A program made the translations under genes and the position numbers. Below, piece by piece: positions 1 to 11,924 of a DNA stretch of 64,000 bases; the stretch's first letter is position 1; every line of letters begins with the position of its first letter. Origin of the DNA: Ranitomeya variabilis (lineage: Eukaryota; Chordata; Amphibia; Anura; Dendrobatidae); the NCBI RefSeq assembly GCF_051348905.1, contig NC_135232.1:789932775-789996774 (forward strand). Reading direction: 5' to 3'. The notes below the pieces were generated by a model. It saw only the letters and a list, made by a program, of their open reading frames with translations, did not search any database and was not told the DNA's origin.

Positions 1-209
1 CTAAAAAAGTGCATGTAATGAGTTTTAGTATGAAATAGATCTTTCCCTTTTACATTATATGCATTTTCTTTCTGATCAGTTTTACCTTTACAAATAAGAA
101 AACAAAAGCAAAGTTCCATAGAGAAAAGAAATCTTTCTGTTATCCAGTCATCAGGAACATGTTGAGTATCTAGATTTGACAAAACACCTACTTCAAGTAA
201 GAGACTTGT

Positions 210-275
210 GGCGCATTGGACTTCTAGGGAACTGATGTGATTCAAAGGTTGTGGGTTCGAGTCCCACCAGAGTCA
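210..275 (+). pseudogene. tRNA-Arg(UCU) pseudogene, unit 1, 5' deleted
   Basis: Compared with the other units, 20 bp are missing between the leader and the D-arm, so most of the 5' acceptor strand, the A box and the D-loop are gone. The anticodon TCT, the 13-nt intron, the T-arm with an intact B box and the 3' acceptor strand remain. Without an A box and a 5' acceptor strand it should not make tRNA. Confidence 0.85.
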
Positions 276-1608
276 TATTTTAAAGCTTGTGTGACATTCA
301 TACTTTGTCTCAGTTGTTGGAAATATGAAAAAGGAAAAAAAATGTATCAGATCTGCGCTTCATATTAACATTTAGAGAAAATTAGAAGCCGTATTTAGGT
401 TTGAACTTGTCAAAGAACGTAGAAGGAGCAGAAACAAAAGGCTCATTGACACAAACAATAGCATATAGGGCACAATAAATTATTGCATATTGTTTGTCTA
501 GTGATTGGTGTTCAGTTTCCTGTTTTCAGTAGTCCCAAGTTCTTTTTTTAATTTGAACCTTTTTAAAAGTCATTTTTGTATGTGTTTACAAGATATGCAA
601 AACGTGGACATTCTTTGGCTAAAAAGTGTCGAAATAAGTTTAAAGATGAGAACAGAGTAATATCAGCTGCCTTGTCCTCATAAACACTTTCTGCTTCGCT
701 AACGAGATCACTGAAATCATGTAAGCAAGTAATTTTTGGAGAGCCGAAATTCAGTGGAAATGAGTTTTTTGTTATTAAGTTAATTTTTATGGTAAGAAAT
801 TAGTTTATAATTTTGGACAAATCATCTGATCTCTTTTCATAATAATCTAGCGTTAACACAAATTACCACTATAAAATCTGAAGCAGTAAACTTTGTGAAA
901 GCCAAATTTTGTATCAGTCTGAAATCTTTTGGCCATTAATGTACAGTCCTAGATATTTTTAGAAAAACTGTAAAAGGAAAAAATGAGGAAAGGAAAAACT
1001 TCTAAAGAAAAGCATAGCTGACTTCTAAAATCAGGATATCTAGCAGGAGCACTCCAGAAAATTTCCCTGCATTCATTTGGACTAAAACAAATGTTCTCTG
1101 ATAGTCTTATCATATGGCTAAAATTATTTCCTTTGTTTTGACTAATATCCTTCCCAAACCAGTGTCCCATTAGCGTACAACGAAACTGATGTTCCAAGCC
1201 ATTTTTCTAGGCTTAAGTTCCTAAGGGTCAGTGGCTACTGCATTGAAGCTGTAGAAAGTAAAAAAGATCAAAGCTTGAGAGTCAGAAACCAGCAAAATCA
1301 ACCCCTTTTGTGGTCTTGCATACATTACTGTGCCACATTTTACCAACAGGGAACTCTGTTAGTAATTTATAATGAACTCCTGGCATGTAAGACTAAAAAA
1401 GTGCATGTAATGAGTTTTAGTATGAAATAGATCTTTCCCTTTTACATTATATGCATTTTCTTTCTGATCAGTTTTACCTTTACAAATAAGAAAACAAAAG
1501 CAAAGTTCCATAGAGAAAAGAAATCTTTCTGTTATCCAGTCATCAGGAACATGTTGAGTATCTAGATTTGACAAAACACCTACTTCAAGTAAGAGACTTG
1601 TGGCTCTG

Positions 1609-1619
1609 TGGCGCAATGG
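1609..1619 (+). promoter_or_regulatory. Pol III internal promoter, A box (unit 2, representative)
   Basis: TGGCGCAATGG fits the consensus TRGYNNARNNG at every fixed position. It starts at tRNA position 8 and is the TFIIIC-binding element nearest the start. The same 11-mer is in all full-length units except those at 29586, 52184 and 56404, where the last G is T. Confidence 0.9.
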
Positions 1620-1665
1620 ATAGCGCATTGGACTTCTAGGGAACTGATGTGATTCAAAGGTTGTG

Positions 1666-1676
1666 GGTTCGAGTCC
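1666..1676 (+). promoter_or_regulatory. Pol III internal promoter, B box (unit 2, representative)
   Basis: GGTTCGAGTCC matches the TFIIIC B-box consensus GGTTCGANTCC exactly. It spans part of the T-stem and T-loop. It is kept in nearly every gene position, even in copies whose 5' half is lost, but not in the unit at 5838, where an 8-bp deletion removes its start. Confidence 0.9.
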
Positions 1677-1689
1677 CACTAGAGTCATA

Positions 1690-1693
1690 TTTT
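1690..1693 (+). terminator. Pol III terminator (unit 2, representative)
   Basis: TTTT begins three bases after the discriminator A and is conserved in all units. It is a minimal four-T signal, and I see no longer T run on the coding strand until far into the spacer (a run of 7 T about 290 bp on), so some read-through is possible. Confidence 0.8.
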
Positions 1694-3013
1694 AAAGTTT
1701 GTGTGACATTCATACTTTGTCTCAGTTGTTGGAAATATGAAAAAGGAAAAAAAATGTATCAGATCTGCGCTTCATATTAACATTTAGAGAAAATTAGAAG
1801 CCGTATTTAGGTTTGAACTTGTCAAAGAACGTAGAAGGAGCAGATACTAAAGGCTCATTGACACAAACAATAGCATATAGGGCACAATAAATTATTGCAT
1901 ATTGTTTGTCTAGTGATTGGTGTTCAGTTTCCTGTTTTCAGTAGTCCCAAGTTCTTTTTTTAATTTGAACCTTTTTAAAAGTCATTTTTGTATGTGTTTA
2001 CAAGATATGCAAAACGTGGACATTCTTTGGCTAAAAAGTGTCGAAATAAGTTTAAAGATGAGAACAGAGTAATATCAGCTGCCTTGTCCTCATAAACACT
2101 TTCTGCTTCGCTAACGAGATCACTGAAATCATGTAAGCAAGTAATTTTTGGAGAGCCGAAATTCAGTGGAAATGAGTTTTTTGTTATTAAGTTAATTTTT
2201 ATGGTAAGAAATTAGTTTATAATTTTGGACAAATCATCTGATCTCTTTTCATAATAATCTAGCGTTAACACAAATTACCACTATAAAATCTGAAGCAGTA
2301 AACTTTGTGAAAGCCAAATTTTGTATCAGTCTGAAATCTTTTGGCCATTAATGTACAGTCCTAGATATTTTTAGAAAAACTGTAAAAGGAAGAAATGAGG
2401 AAAGGAAAAACTTCTAAAGAAAAGCATAGCTGACTTCTAAAATCAGGATATCTAGCAGGAGCACTCCAGAAAATTTCCCTGCATTCATTTGGACTAAAAC
2501 AAATGTTCTCTGATAGTCTTATCATATGGCTAAAATTATTTCCTTTGTTTTGACTAATATCCTTCCCAAACCAGTGTCCCATTAGCGTACAACGAAACTG
2601 ATGTTCCAAGCCATTTTTCTAGGCTTAAGTTCCTAAGGGTCAGTGGCTACTGCATTGAAGCTGTAGAAAGTAAAAAAGATCAAAGCTTGAGAGTCAGAAA
2701 CCAGCAAAATCAACCCCTTTTGTGGTCTTGCATACATTACTGTGCCACATTTTACCAACAGGGAACTCTGTTAGTAATTTATAATGAACTCCTGGCATGT
2801 AAGACTAAAAAAGTGCATGTAATGAGTTTTAGTATGAAATAGATCTTTCCCTTTTACATTATATGCATTTTCTTTCTGATCAGTTTTACCTTTACAAATA
2901 AGAAAACAAAAGCAAAGTTCCATAGAGAAAAGAAATCTTTCTGTTATCCAGTCATCAGGAACATGTTGAGTATCTAGATTTGACAAAACACCTACTTCAA
3001 GTAAGAGACTTGT
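1694..3013 (+). other. Array spacer (representative of all units)
   Basis: AT-rich spacer of about 1,320 bp between tRNA genes, near-identical in every unit. I looked on both strands for a second tRNA (A/B boxes), snRNA-type proximal elements, box C/D or H/ACA structures and transposon ends, and saw none convincing. Antisense open frames of 82 codons (for example 2361-2609) and about 100 codons overlapping the next tRNA recur in the copies. They are open only because the copies are near-identical. The four changes separating the two spacer types inside the 82-codon frame all alter amino acids, which argues against coding constraint. Confidence 0.8.
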
Positions 3014-3099
3014 GGCTCTGTGGCGCAATGGATAGCGCATTGGACTTCTAGGGAACTGATGTGATTCAAAGGTTGTGGGTTCGAGTCCCACTAGAGTCA
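3014..3099 (+). tRNA. tRNA-Arg-TCT: tRNA-Arg(UCU), unit 3
   Basis: Full 86-bp gene with anticodon TCT at 3047-3049, intron 3051-3063, A and B boxes intact and T at position 66 as in unit 2. It is exactly 1,412 bp downstream of unit 2. The spacer that follows is the first H-type copy. Just after the terminator the sequence reads AATG instead of the usual AAAG. Confidence 0.93.
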
Positions 3100-4425
3100 T
3101 ATTTTAATGTTTGTGTGACATTCATACTTTGTCTCAGTTGTTGGAAATATGAAAAAGGAAAAAAAATGTATCAGATCTGCGCTTCATATTAACATTTAGA
3201 GAAAATTAGAAGCCGTATTTAGGTTTGAACTTGTCAAAGAACGTAGAAGGAGCAGATACTAAAGGCTCATTGACACAAACAATAGCATATAGGGCACAAT
3301 AAATTATTGCATATTGTTTGTCTAGTGATTGGTGTTCTGTTTCCTGTTTTCAGTAGTCCCAAGTTGTTTTTTTAATTTGAACCTTTTTAAAAGTCATTTT
3401 TGTATGTGTTTACAAGATATGCAAAACGTGGACATTCTTTGGCTAAAAAGTGTCGAAATAAGTTTAAAGATGAGAACAGAGTGATATCAGCTGCCTTGTC
3501 CTCATAAACACTTTCTGCTTCGCTAACGAGATCACTGAAATCATGTAAGCAGGTAATTTTTGGAGAGCCGAAATTCAGTGGAAATGAGTTTTTTGTTATT
3601 AAGTTAATTTTTATGGTAAGAAATTAGTTTATAATTTTGGACAAATCATCTGATCTCTTTTCATAATAATCTAGCGTTAACACAAATTACCACTATAAAA
3701 TCTGAAGCAGTAAACTTTGTGAAAGCCAAATTTTGTATCAGTCTGAAATCTTTTGGCCATTAATGTACAGTCCTAGATATTTTTAGAAAAACTGTAAAAG
3801 GAAAAAATGAGGAAAGGAAAAACTTCTAAAGAAAAGCATTGCTGACTTCTAAAATCAGGATATCTAGCAGGAGTACTCCAGAAAATTTCCCTGCATTTAT
3901 TTGGACTAAAACAAATGTTCTCTGATAGTCTTATCATATGGCTAAAATTATTTCCTTTGTTTTGACTAATATCCTTCCCAAACCAGTGTCCCATTAGCGT
4001 ACAATGAAACTGATGTTCCAAGCCATTTTTCTAGGCTTAAGTTCCTAAGGGTCAGTGGCTACTGCATTGAAGCTGTAGAAAGTAAAAAAGATCAAAGCTT
4101 GAGAGTCAGAAACCAGCAAAATCAACCCCTTTTGTGGTCTTGCATACATTACTGTGCCACATTTTACCAACAGGGAACTCTGTTAGTAATTTATAATGAA
4201 CTCCTGGCATGTAAGACTAAAAAAGTGCATGTAATGAGTTTTAGTATGAAATAGATCTTTCTCTTTTACATTATATGCATTTTCTTTCTGATCAGTTTTA
4301 CCTTTACAAATAAGAAAACAAAAGCAAAGTTCCATAGAGAAAAGAAATCTTTCTGTTATCCAGTCATCAGGAACATGTTGAGTATCTAGATTTGACAAAA
4401 CACCTACTTCAAGTAAGAGACTTGT

Positions 4426-4511
4426 GGCTCTGTGGCGCAATGGATAGCGCATTGGACTTCTAGGGAACTGATGTGATTCAAAGGTTGTGGGTTCGAGTCC
4501 CACCAGAGTCA
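4426..4511 (+). tRNA. tRNA-Arg-TCT: tRNA-Arg(UCU), unit 4
   Basis: Consensus form with C at position 66, so the acceptor stem is fully paired apart from the usual G2-U71. Anticodon TCT is at 4459-4461 and the intron at 4463-4475. It is followed by an R-type spacer. Its leader carries one T-for-C change near 4261. Confidence 0.94.
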
Positions 4512-5837
4512 TATTTTAAAGTTTGTGTGACATTCATACTTTGTCTCAGTTGTTGGAAATATGAAAAAGGAAAAAAAATGTATCAGATCTGCGCTTCATA
4601 TTAACATTTAGAGAAAATTAGAAGCCGTATTTAGGTTTGAACTTGTCAAAGAACGTAGAAGGAGCAGAAACAAAAGGCTCATTGACACAAACAATAGCAT
4701 ATAGGGCACAATAAATTATTGCATATTGTTTGTCTAGTGATTGGTGTTCAGTTTCCTGTTTTCAGTAGTCCCAAGTTCTTTTTTTAATTTGAACCTTTTT
4801 AAAAGTCATTTTTGTATGTGTTTACAAGATATGCAAAACGTGGACATTCTTTGGCTAAAAAGTGTCGAAATAAGTTTAAAGATGAGAACAGAGTAATATC
4901 AGCTGCCTTGTCCTCATAAACACTTTCTGCTTCGCTAACGAGATCACTGAAATCATGTAAGCAGGTAATTTTTGGAGAGCCGAAATTCAGTGGAAATGAG
5001 TTTTTTGTTATTAAGTTAATTTTTATGGTAAGAAATTAGTTTATAATTTTGGACAAATCATCTGATCTCTTTTCATAATAATCTAGCGTTAACACAAATT
5101 ACCACTTTAAAATCTGAAGCAGTAAACTTTGTGAAAGCCAAATTTTGTATCAGTCTGAAATCTTTTGGCCATTAATGTACAGTCCTAGATATTTTTAGAA
5201 AAACTGTAAAAGGAAAAAATGAGGAAAGGAAAAACTTCTAAAGAAAAGCATAGCTGACTTCTAAAATCAGGATATCTAGCAGGAGCACTCCAGAAAATTT
5301 CCCTGCATTCATTTGGACTAAAACAAATGTTCTCTGATAGTCTTATCATATGGCTAAAATTATTTCCTTTGTTTTGACTAATATCCTTCCCAAACCAGTG
5401 TCCCATTAGCGTACAACGAAACTGATGTTCCAAGCCATTTTTCTAGGCTTAAGTTCCTAAGGGTCAGTGGCTACTGCATTGAAGCTGTAGAAAGTAAAAA
5501 AGATCAAAGCTTGAGAGTCAGAAACCAGCAAAATCAACCCCTTTTGTGGTCTTGCATACATTACTGTGCCACATTTTACCAACAGGGAACTCTGTTAGTA
5601 ATTTATAATGAACTCCTGGCATGTAAGACTAAAAAAGTGCATGTAATGAGTTTTAGTATGAAATAGATCTTTCCCTTTTACATTATATGCATTTTCTTTC
5701 TGATCAGTTTTACCTTTACAAATAAGAAAACAAAAGCAAAGTTCCATAGAGAAAAGAAATCTTTCTGTTATCCAGTCATCAGGAACATGTTGAGTATCTA
5801 GATTTGACAAAACACCTACTTCAAGTAAGAGACTTGT

Positions 5838-5915
5838 GGCTCTGTGGCGCAATGGATAGCGCATTGGACTTCTAGGGAACTGATGTGATTCAAAGTTCGA
5901 GTCCCACTAGAGTCA
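5838..5915 (+). pseudogene. tRNA-Arg(UCU) pseudogene, unit 5, T-arm deletion
   Basis: The A box, anticodon and intron are intact, but 8 bp are missing between the anticodon stem and the T-loop. This removes the variable loop and the 5' strand of the T-stem and cuts into the B box. It should be neither well transcribed nor foldable. It pairs with unit 6 as a degraded copy of the unit 3-4 dimer, with an offset of 2,816 bp instead of 2,824. Confidence 0.88.
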
Positions 5916-7241
5916 TATTTTAAAGTTTGTGTGACATTCATACTTTGTCTCAGTTGTTGGAAATATGAAAAAGGAAAAAAAATGTATCAGATCTGCGCTT
6001 CATATTAACATTTAGAGAAAATTAGAAGCCGTATTTAGGTTTGAACTTGTCAAAGAACGTAGAAGGAGCAGATACTAAAGGCTCATTGACACAAACAATA
6101 GCATATAGGGCACAATAAATTATTGCATATTGTTTGTCTAGTGATTGGTGTTCTGTTTCCTGTTTTCAGTAGTCCCAAGTTGTTTTTTTAATTTGAACCT
6201 TTTTAAAAGTCATTTTTGTATGTGTTTACAAGATATGCAAAACGTGGACATTCTTTGGCTAAAAAGTGTCGAAATAAGTTTAAAGATGAGAACAGAGTGA
6301 TATCAGCTGCCTTGTCCTCATAAACACTTTCTGCTTCGCTAACGAGATCACTGAAATCATGTAAGCAGGTAATTTTTGGAGAGCCGAAATTCAGTGGAAA
6401 TGAGTTTTTTGTTATTAAGTTAATTTTTATGGTAAGAAATTAGTTTATAATTTTGGACAAATCATCTGATCTCTTTTCATAATAATCTAGCGTTAACACA
6501 AATTACCACTATAAAATCTGAAGCAGTAAACTTTGTGAAAGCCAAATTTTGTATCAGTCTGAAATCTTTTGGCCATTAATGTACAGTCCTAGATATTTTT
6601 AGAAAAACTGTAAAAGGAAAAAATGAGGAAAGGAAAAACTTCTAAAGAAAAGCATTGCTGACTTCTAAAATCAGGATATCTAGCAGGAGTACTCCAGAAA
6701 ATTTCCCTGCATTTATTTGGACTAAAACAAATGTTCTCTGATAGTCTTATCATATGGCTAAAATTATTTCCTTTGTTTTGACTAATATCCTTCCCAAACC
6801 AGTGTCCCATTAGCGTACAATGAAACTGATGTTCCAAGCCATTTTTCTAGGCTTAAGTTCCTAAGGGTCAGTTGCTACTGCATTGAAGCTGTAGAAAGTA
6901 AAAAAGATCAAAGCTTGAGAGTCAGAAACCAGCAAAATCAACCCCTTTTGTGGTCTTGCATACATTACTGTGCCACATTTTACCAACAGGGAACTCTGTT
7001 AGTAATTTATAATGAACTCCTGGCATGTAAGACTAAAAAAGTGCATGTAATGAGTTTTAGTATGAAATAGATCTTTCCCTTTTACATTATATGCATTTTC
7101 TTTCTGATCAGTTTTACCTTTACAAATAAGAAAACAAAAGCAAAGTTCCATAGAGAAAAGAAATCTTTCTGTTATCCAGTCATCAGGAACATGTTGAGTA
7201 TCTAGATTTGACAAAACACCTACTTCAAGTAAGAGACTTGT

Positions 7242-7327
7242 GGCTCTGTGGCGCAATGGATAGCGCATTGGACTTCTAGGGAACTGATGTGATTCAAAGG
7301 TTGTGGGTTCGAGTCCCACCAGAGTCA
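7242..7327 (+). tRNA. tRNA-Arg-TCT: tRNA-Arg(UCU), unit 6
   Basis: Consensus 86-bp gene with anticodon TCT at 7275-7277 and intron 7279-7291. It lies 365 bp upstream of the TTAA where the piggyBac-like element entered, so the gene is untouched and only its spacer is split. The rest of that spacer resumes at 14139. Confidence 0.94.
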
Positions 7328-7691
7328 TATTTTAAAGTTTGTGTGACATTCATACTTTGTCTCAGTTGTTGGAAATATGAAAAAGGAAAAAAAATGTATC
7401 AGATCTGCGCTTCATATTAACATTTAGAGAAAATTAGAAGCCGTATTTAGGTTTGAACTTGTCAAAGAACGTAGAAGGAGCAGAAACAAAAGGCTCATTG
7501 ACACAAACAATAGCATATAGGGCACAATAAATTATTGCATATTGTTTGTCTAGTGATTGGTGTTCAGTTTCCTGTTTTCAGTAGTCCCAAGTTCTTTTTT
7601 TAATTTGAACCTTTTTAAAAGTCATTTTTGTATGTGTTTACAAGATATGCAAAATGTGGACATTCTTTGGCTAAAAAGTGTCGAAATAAGT

Positions 7692-7695
7692 TTAA
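7692..7695. other. TTAA target site, left copy
   Basis: Uninterrupted units read AAGTTTAAAGATGAG here. In this unit TTAA is present on both sides of the element (again at 14135-14138), so it is the duplicated target. A TTAA duplication is used by piggyBac and Kolobok elements. Confidence 0.93.
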
Positions 7696-8212
7696 CCCCT
7701 TCACCCCCAAGGGTGGTTTGCACGTTAATGACCGGGCCAATTTTTACAATTCTGACCACTGTCCCTTTATGAGGCTATAACTCTGGAACGCTTTGACGGA
7801 TCTTGGCGATTCTGACACTGTTTTCTCGTGACATATTGTACTTCATGTTAAAGGTAAAATTTATTCGATATAACTTGCGTTTATTTGTGAAAAAAATGGA
7901 AATTTGACGAAAATTTTGAAAATTTTGCAATTTTCCAACTTTGAATTTTTGTGCCCTTAAATCACAGACATATGTCACGCAAAATACTTAATAAGTAACA
8001 TTTCCCACATGTCTACTTTACATCAGTACAATTTTGGAACCAAAATTTTTTTTTGTGACGGAGTTATAAGGGTTAAAAGTTGACCAGCAATTTCTCATTT
8101 TTACAACACCATTTTTTTTTAGGGACCACATCTCATTTGAAGTCATTTTGAGGGGTCTATATGATAGAAAATACTCAAGTGTGACACCATTCTAAAAACT
8201 GCACCCCTCAAG
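7696..8212. other. Left arm of the TTAA element
   Basis: Unique AT-rich sequence with several poly-T and poly-A runs and no gene. GGGTTAAAAG near 8070 and the CCCTTCAGG near 8245 echo the element's own TTAACCCCTT end, perhaps traces of older internal ends. The final part grades into the first diverged 391-bp satellite monomer. Confidence 0.6.
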
Positions 8213-11200
8213 GTGCTCAAAACCACATTCAAGAAGTTTATTAACCCTTCAGGTGTTTCACAGGAATTTTTGGAATGTTTAAATAAAAATGAACATTTAA
8301 CTTTTTTTCACACAAAATTTATTTCAGCTCCAATTTTTTTTATTTTACCAAGGGTAACAGGAGAAAATGGACCCCCAATGTTGTTGTACAATTTGTCCTG
8401 AGTACGATGATACCCCATATGTGGGTGTAAACCATTGTTTAGGCGCATGGCAGAGCTTGGAAGGGAAGGAGCGCCATTTGACTTTTCAATGCAAAATTGA
8501 CTGGAATTGAGATGGGACGCCATGTTGCGTTTGGAGAGCCCCTGATGTGCCTAAACATTGAAACTCCCTACAAGTGACACCATTTTGGAAAGTAGACCCC
8601 CTAAGGAACTTATCTAGATGTGTGGTGAGCACTTTGACCCACCAAGTGCTTCACAGAAGTTTATAATGCAGAGCCGTAAAAATAAAAAATCATATTTTTT
8701 CACAAAAATGATCTTTTCGCCCCCAATTTTTTATTTTCCCAAGGGTAAGAGAAGAAATTGGACCCCAAAAGATGTTGTGCAATTTGTCCTGAGTACGCTG
8801 ATACCCCATATGTGGGTGTAAACCATTGTTTGGGCGCATGGCAGAGCTTGGAAGGGAAGGAGCGCCATTTGACTTTTCAATGCAAAATTGACTGGAATTG
8901 AGATGGGACGCCATGTTGCGTTTGGAGAGCCCCTGATGTGCCTAAACATTGAAACTCCCTACAAGTGACACCATTTTGGAAAGTAGACCCCCTAAGGAAC
9001 TTATCTAGATGTGTGGTGAGCACTTTGACCCACCAAGTGCTTCACAGAAGTTTATAATGCAGAGCCGTAAAAATAAAAAATCATATTTTTTCACAAAAAT
9101 GATCTTTTCGCCCCCAATTTTTTATTTTCCCAAGGGTAAGAGAAGAAATTGGACCCCAAAAAATGTTGTGCAATTTGTCCTGAGTACGCTGATACCCCAT
9201 ATGTGGGTGTAAACCATTGTTTGGGCGCATGGCAGAGCTTGGAAGGGAAGGAGCGCCATTTGACTTTTCAATGCAAAATTGACTGGAATTGAGATGGGAC
9301 GCCATGTTGCGTTTGGAGAGCCCCTGATGTGCCTAAACATTGAAACTCCCTACAAGTGACACCATTTTGGAAAGTAGACCCCCTAAGGAACTTATCTAGA
9401 TGTGTGGTGAGCACTTTGACCCACCAAGTGCTTCACAGAAGTTTATAATGCAGAGCCGTAAAAATAAAAAATCATATTTTTTCACAAAAATGATCTTTTC
9501 GCCCCCAATTTTTTATTTTCCCAAGGGTAAGAGAAGAAATTGGACCCCAAAAAATGTTGTGCAATTTGTCCTGAGTACGCTGATACCCCATATGTGGGTG
9601 TAAACCATTGTTTGGGCGCATGGCAGAGCTTGGAAGGGAAGGAGCGCCATTTGACTTTTCAATGCAAAATTGACTGGAATTGAGATGGGATGCCATGTTG
9701 CGTTTGGAGAGCCCCTGATGTGCCTAAACATTGAAACTCCCTACAAGTGACACCATTTTGGAAAGTAGACCCCCTAAGGAACTTATCTAGATGTGTGGTG
9801 AGCACTTTGACCCACCAAGTGCTTCACAGAAGTTTATAATGCAGAGCCGTAAAAATAAAAAATCATATTTTTTCACAAAAATGATCTTTTTGCCCCCAAT
9901 TTTTTATTTTCCCAAGGGTAAGAGAAGAAATTGGACCCCAAAAAATGTTGTGCAATTTGTCCTGAGTACGCTGATACCCCATATGTGGGTGTAAACCATT
10001 GTTTGGGCGCATGGCAGAGCTTGGAAGGGAAGGAGCGCCATTTGACTTTTCAATGCAAAATTGACTGGAATTGAGATGGGACGCCATGTTGCGTTTGGAG
10101 AGCCCCTGATGTGCCTAAACATTGAAACTCCCTACAAGTGACACCATTTTGGAAAGTAGACCCCCTAAGGAACTTATCTAGATGTGTGGTGAGCACTTTG
10201 ACCCACCAAGTGCTTCACAGAAGTTTATAATGCAGAGCCGTAAAAATAAAAAATCATATTTTTTCACAAAAATGATCTTTTCGCCCCCAATTTTTTATTT
10301 TCCCAAGGGTAAGAGAAGAAATTGGACCCCAAAAAATGTTGTGCAATTTGTCCTGAGTACGCTGATACCCCATATGTGGGTGTAAACCATTGTTTGGGCG
10401 CATGGCAGAGCTTGGAAGGGAAGGAGCGCCATTTGACTTTTCAATGCAAAATTGACTGGAATTGAGATGGGATGCCATGTTGCGTTTGGAGAGCCCCTGA
10501 TGTGCCTAAACATTGAAACTCCCTACAAGTGACACCATTTTGGAAAGTAGACCCCCTAAGGAACTTATCTAGATGTGTGGTGAGCACTTTGACCCACCAA
10601 GTGCTTCACAGAAGTTTATAATGCAGAGCCGTAAAAATAAAAAATCATATTTTTTCACAAAAATGATCTTTTTGCCCCCAATTTTTTATTTTCCCAAGGG
10701 TAAGAGAAGAAATTGGACCCCAAAAAATGTTGTGCAATTTGTCCTGAGTACGCTGATACCCCATATGTGGGTGTAAACCATTGTTTGGGCGCATGGCAGA
10801 GCTTGGAAGGGAAGGAGCGCCATTTGACTTTTCAATGCAAAATTGACTGGAATTGAGATGGGACGCCATGTTGCGTTTGGAGAGCCCCTGATGTGCCTAA
10901 ACATTGAAACTCCCTACAAGTGACACCATTTTGGAAAGTAGACCCCCTAAGGAACTTATCTAGATGTGTTTTGAGAGCTTTGAACCCCCAAGTGTTTCAC
11001 TACAGATTATAACGCAGAGCCGTGAAAATATATATTTTTTTTTCTCAAAAATGATTTTTTAGCCCCCAGCTTTGTATTTTTACAAGGGTAACAGAATAAA
11101 TTGGACCCCAAAATTTGTTTTCCAATTTGTCCTGAGTACGCTGATACCCCATATGTGGGGGGGAACCACTGTTTGGGCGCATGACAGAGCTCGGAAGGGA

Positions 11201-11690
11201 AGGAGCGCCATTTGGAATGCAGACTTAAATGGATTGGTCAGCAGCCGTCACGTTGCATTTGCAGAGCCCCTGATGTACCCAAACAGTACAAACCCCCCAC
11301 AAGTGACCCCATATTGGAAACTAGACCTCCCAAGGAACTTATCTAGATGTGTTGTGAGAACTTTGAACCCCCAAGTGTTTCACTACAGTTTATAATGCAG
11401 AGCCGTGAAAATAAAACATCTTTTTTTCCCACAAAAATGATTTTTAGCCCCCCAAATTTTTATTTTCCTAAGGATAACAAGAGAACTTGGACCCCAGAAG
11501 TTGTTGTTCAATTTGTCCCGAGTACGCTGATAACACATATGTTGGGGTAAACCCCTTTTTGGGCGCACGGGAGAGCTCGGAAGGGAAGGAGCACTGTTTT
11601 ACTTTTTCAACGCAGAATTGGCTGGAATTGAGATTGGACGCCATGTCGCGCTTGGAGAGCCCCTGATGTGCCTGGACAGTGGAAACCCCC
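8213..11690. repeat. 391-bp satellite inside the transposon
   Basis: Six near-identical 391-bp monomers start at 8618, 9009, 9400, 9791, 10182 and 10573. They are bracketed by diverged monomers: one before, about 8213-8617, whose right half is already homogenised, and two after, 10964-11346 and 11347 to about 11690. The pair 9400-10181 and the pair 10182-10963 share the same two diagnostic changes at the same places, so a 782-bp dimer was duplicated last. Frames of 67-74 codons repeating on both strands are satellite by-products. Confidence 0.93.
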
Positions 11691-11924
11691 CAATTCTACC
11701 TGAAACCCTAACCCAAACACACCCCTAACCCTAATCCCAACGGTAACCCTAACCACACCCCTAGCCCTGACACACCCATAATTCTAATCCCAACCCTAAT
11801 CCAAACGTAAATGTAATCCAAACCCTAACCCTAACTTTAGCCCCAACCCTAACTTTAGCCCCAACCCTAACTTTACCTCCAACCCTAGCCCTAACCCTAC
11901 CCCTAGCCCTAACCCTAAACGTGA
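11691..11924. repeat. Degenerate telomere-like CCCTAA tract
   Basis: Rich in CCCTAACCCTAA-type words with many variants such as CCCCTAGCCCTAA and CTTTAGCCCC. It lies wholly inside the transposon, so it is interstitial. It directly precedes the 15-bp minisatellite, and a reverse-oriented tract follows it. Confidence 0.8.

Larger units (their letters stand above)
1602..1687 (+). tRNA. tRNA-Arg-TCT: tRNA-Arg(UCU) with 13-nt intron, unit 2
   Basis: Pol III gene for the arginine tRNA that reads AGA codons. The cloverleaf folds by eye: acceptor GGCTCTG pairs with the 3' strand, the D-stem is GCGC/GCGC, the anticodon stem is TTGGA/TTCAA, and the T-arm is GTGGG-TTCGAGT-CCCAC with discriminator A. 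Anticodon TCT is at 1635-1637. A 13-nt intron (1639-1651) follows A37, the canonical site for nuclear tRNA introns; vertebrate tRNA-Arg(UCU) genes commonly have one. This copy has T at position 66, giving a G-U pair with G7, which should be tolerated. A TTTT terminator lies 3 nt downstream. The CCA end is not encoded. Confidence 0.93.
1..7695 (+). repeat. tRNA-Arg tandem array, left block (units 1-6)
   Basis: Head-to-tail copies of a unit of about 1,412 bp. tRNA starts fall at 1602, 3014, 4426 and 5838, exactly 1,412 apart, then 7242 after an 8-bp loss. The window opens inside a unit. Two spacer types occur, told apart by four substitutions in the segment about 770-1,000 bp downstream of each tRNA. 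One type (here R) is at 949-1197, 2361-2609 and 5185-5433; the other (H) is at 3773-4021 and 6589-6837. From unit 3 onward they alternate. The last copy is cut at the TTAA at 7692-7695 by the piggyBac-like insertion. Confidence 0.97.

Noticed and set aside
949-1197. Antisense 82-codon frame in every spacer
   Set aside because: It is open in all copies only because copies are near-identical; the four changes between the two spacer types are all amino-acid-altering, giving no sign of coding selection.
1359-1688. Antisense 109-codon frame over the tRNA, repeated in most units
   Set aside because: It begins in the reverse complement of the tRNA 3' end; such antisense-tRNA peptides are a known source of false protein annotation. 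Copies with indels in the tRNA lose the start without consequence.
2070-2130. Box C/D snoRNA-like motifs (GTGATATC/GTAATATC ... CACTGAAATCATG) in the spacer
   Set aside because: The C-box match is poor and absent in R-type units, and no terminal stem is seen.
8618-10904. Repeated 67-74-codon frames on both strands
   Set aside because: They arise from the 391-bp satellite and have no recognisable domain.
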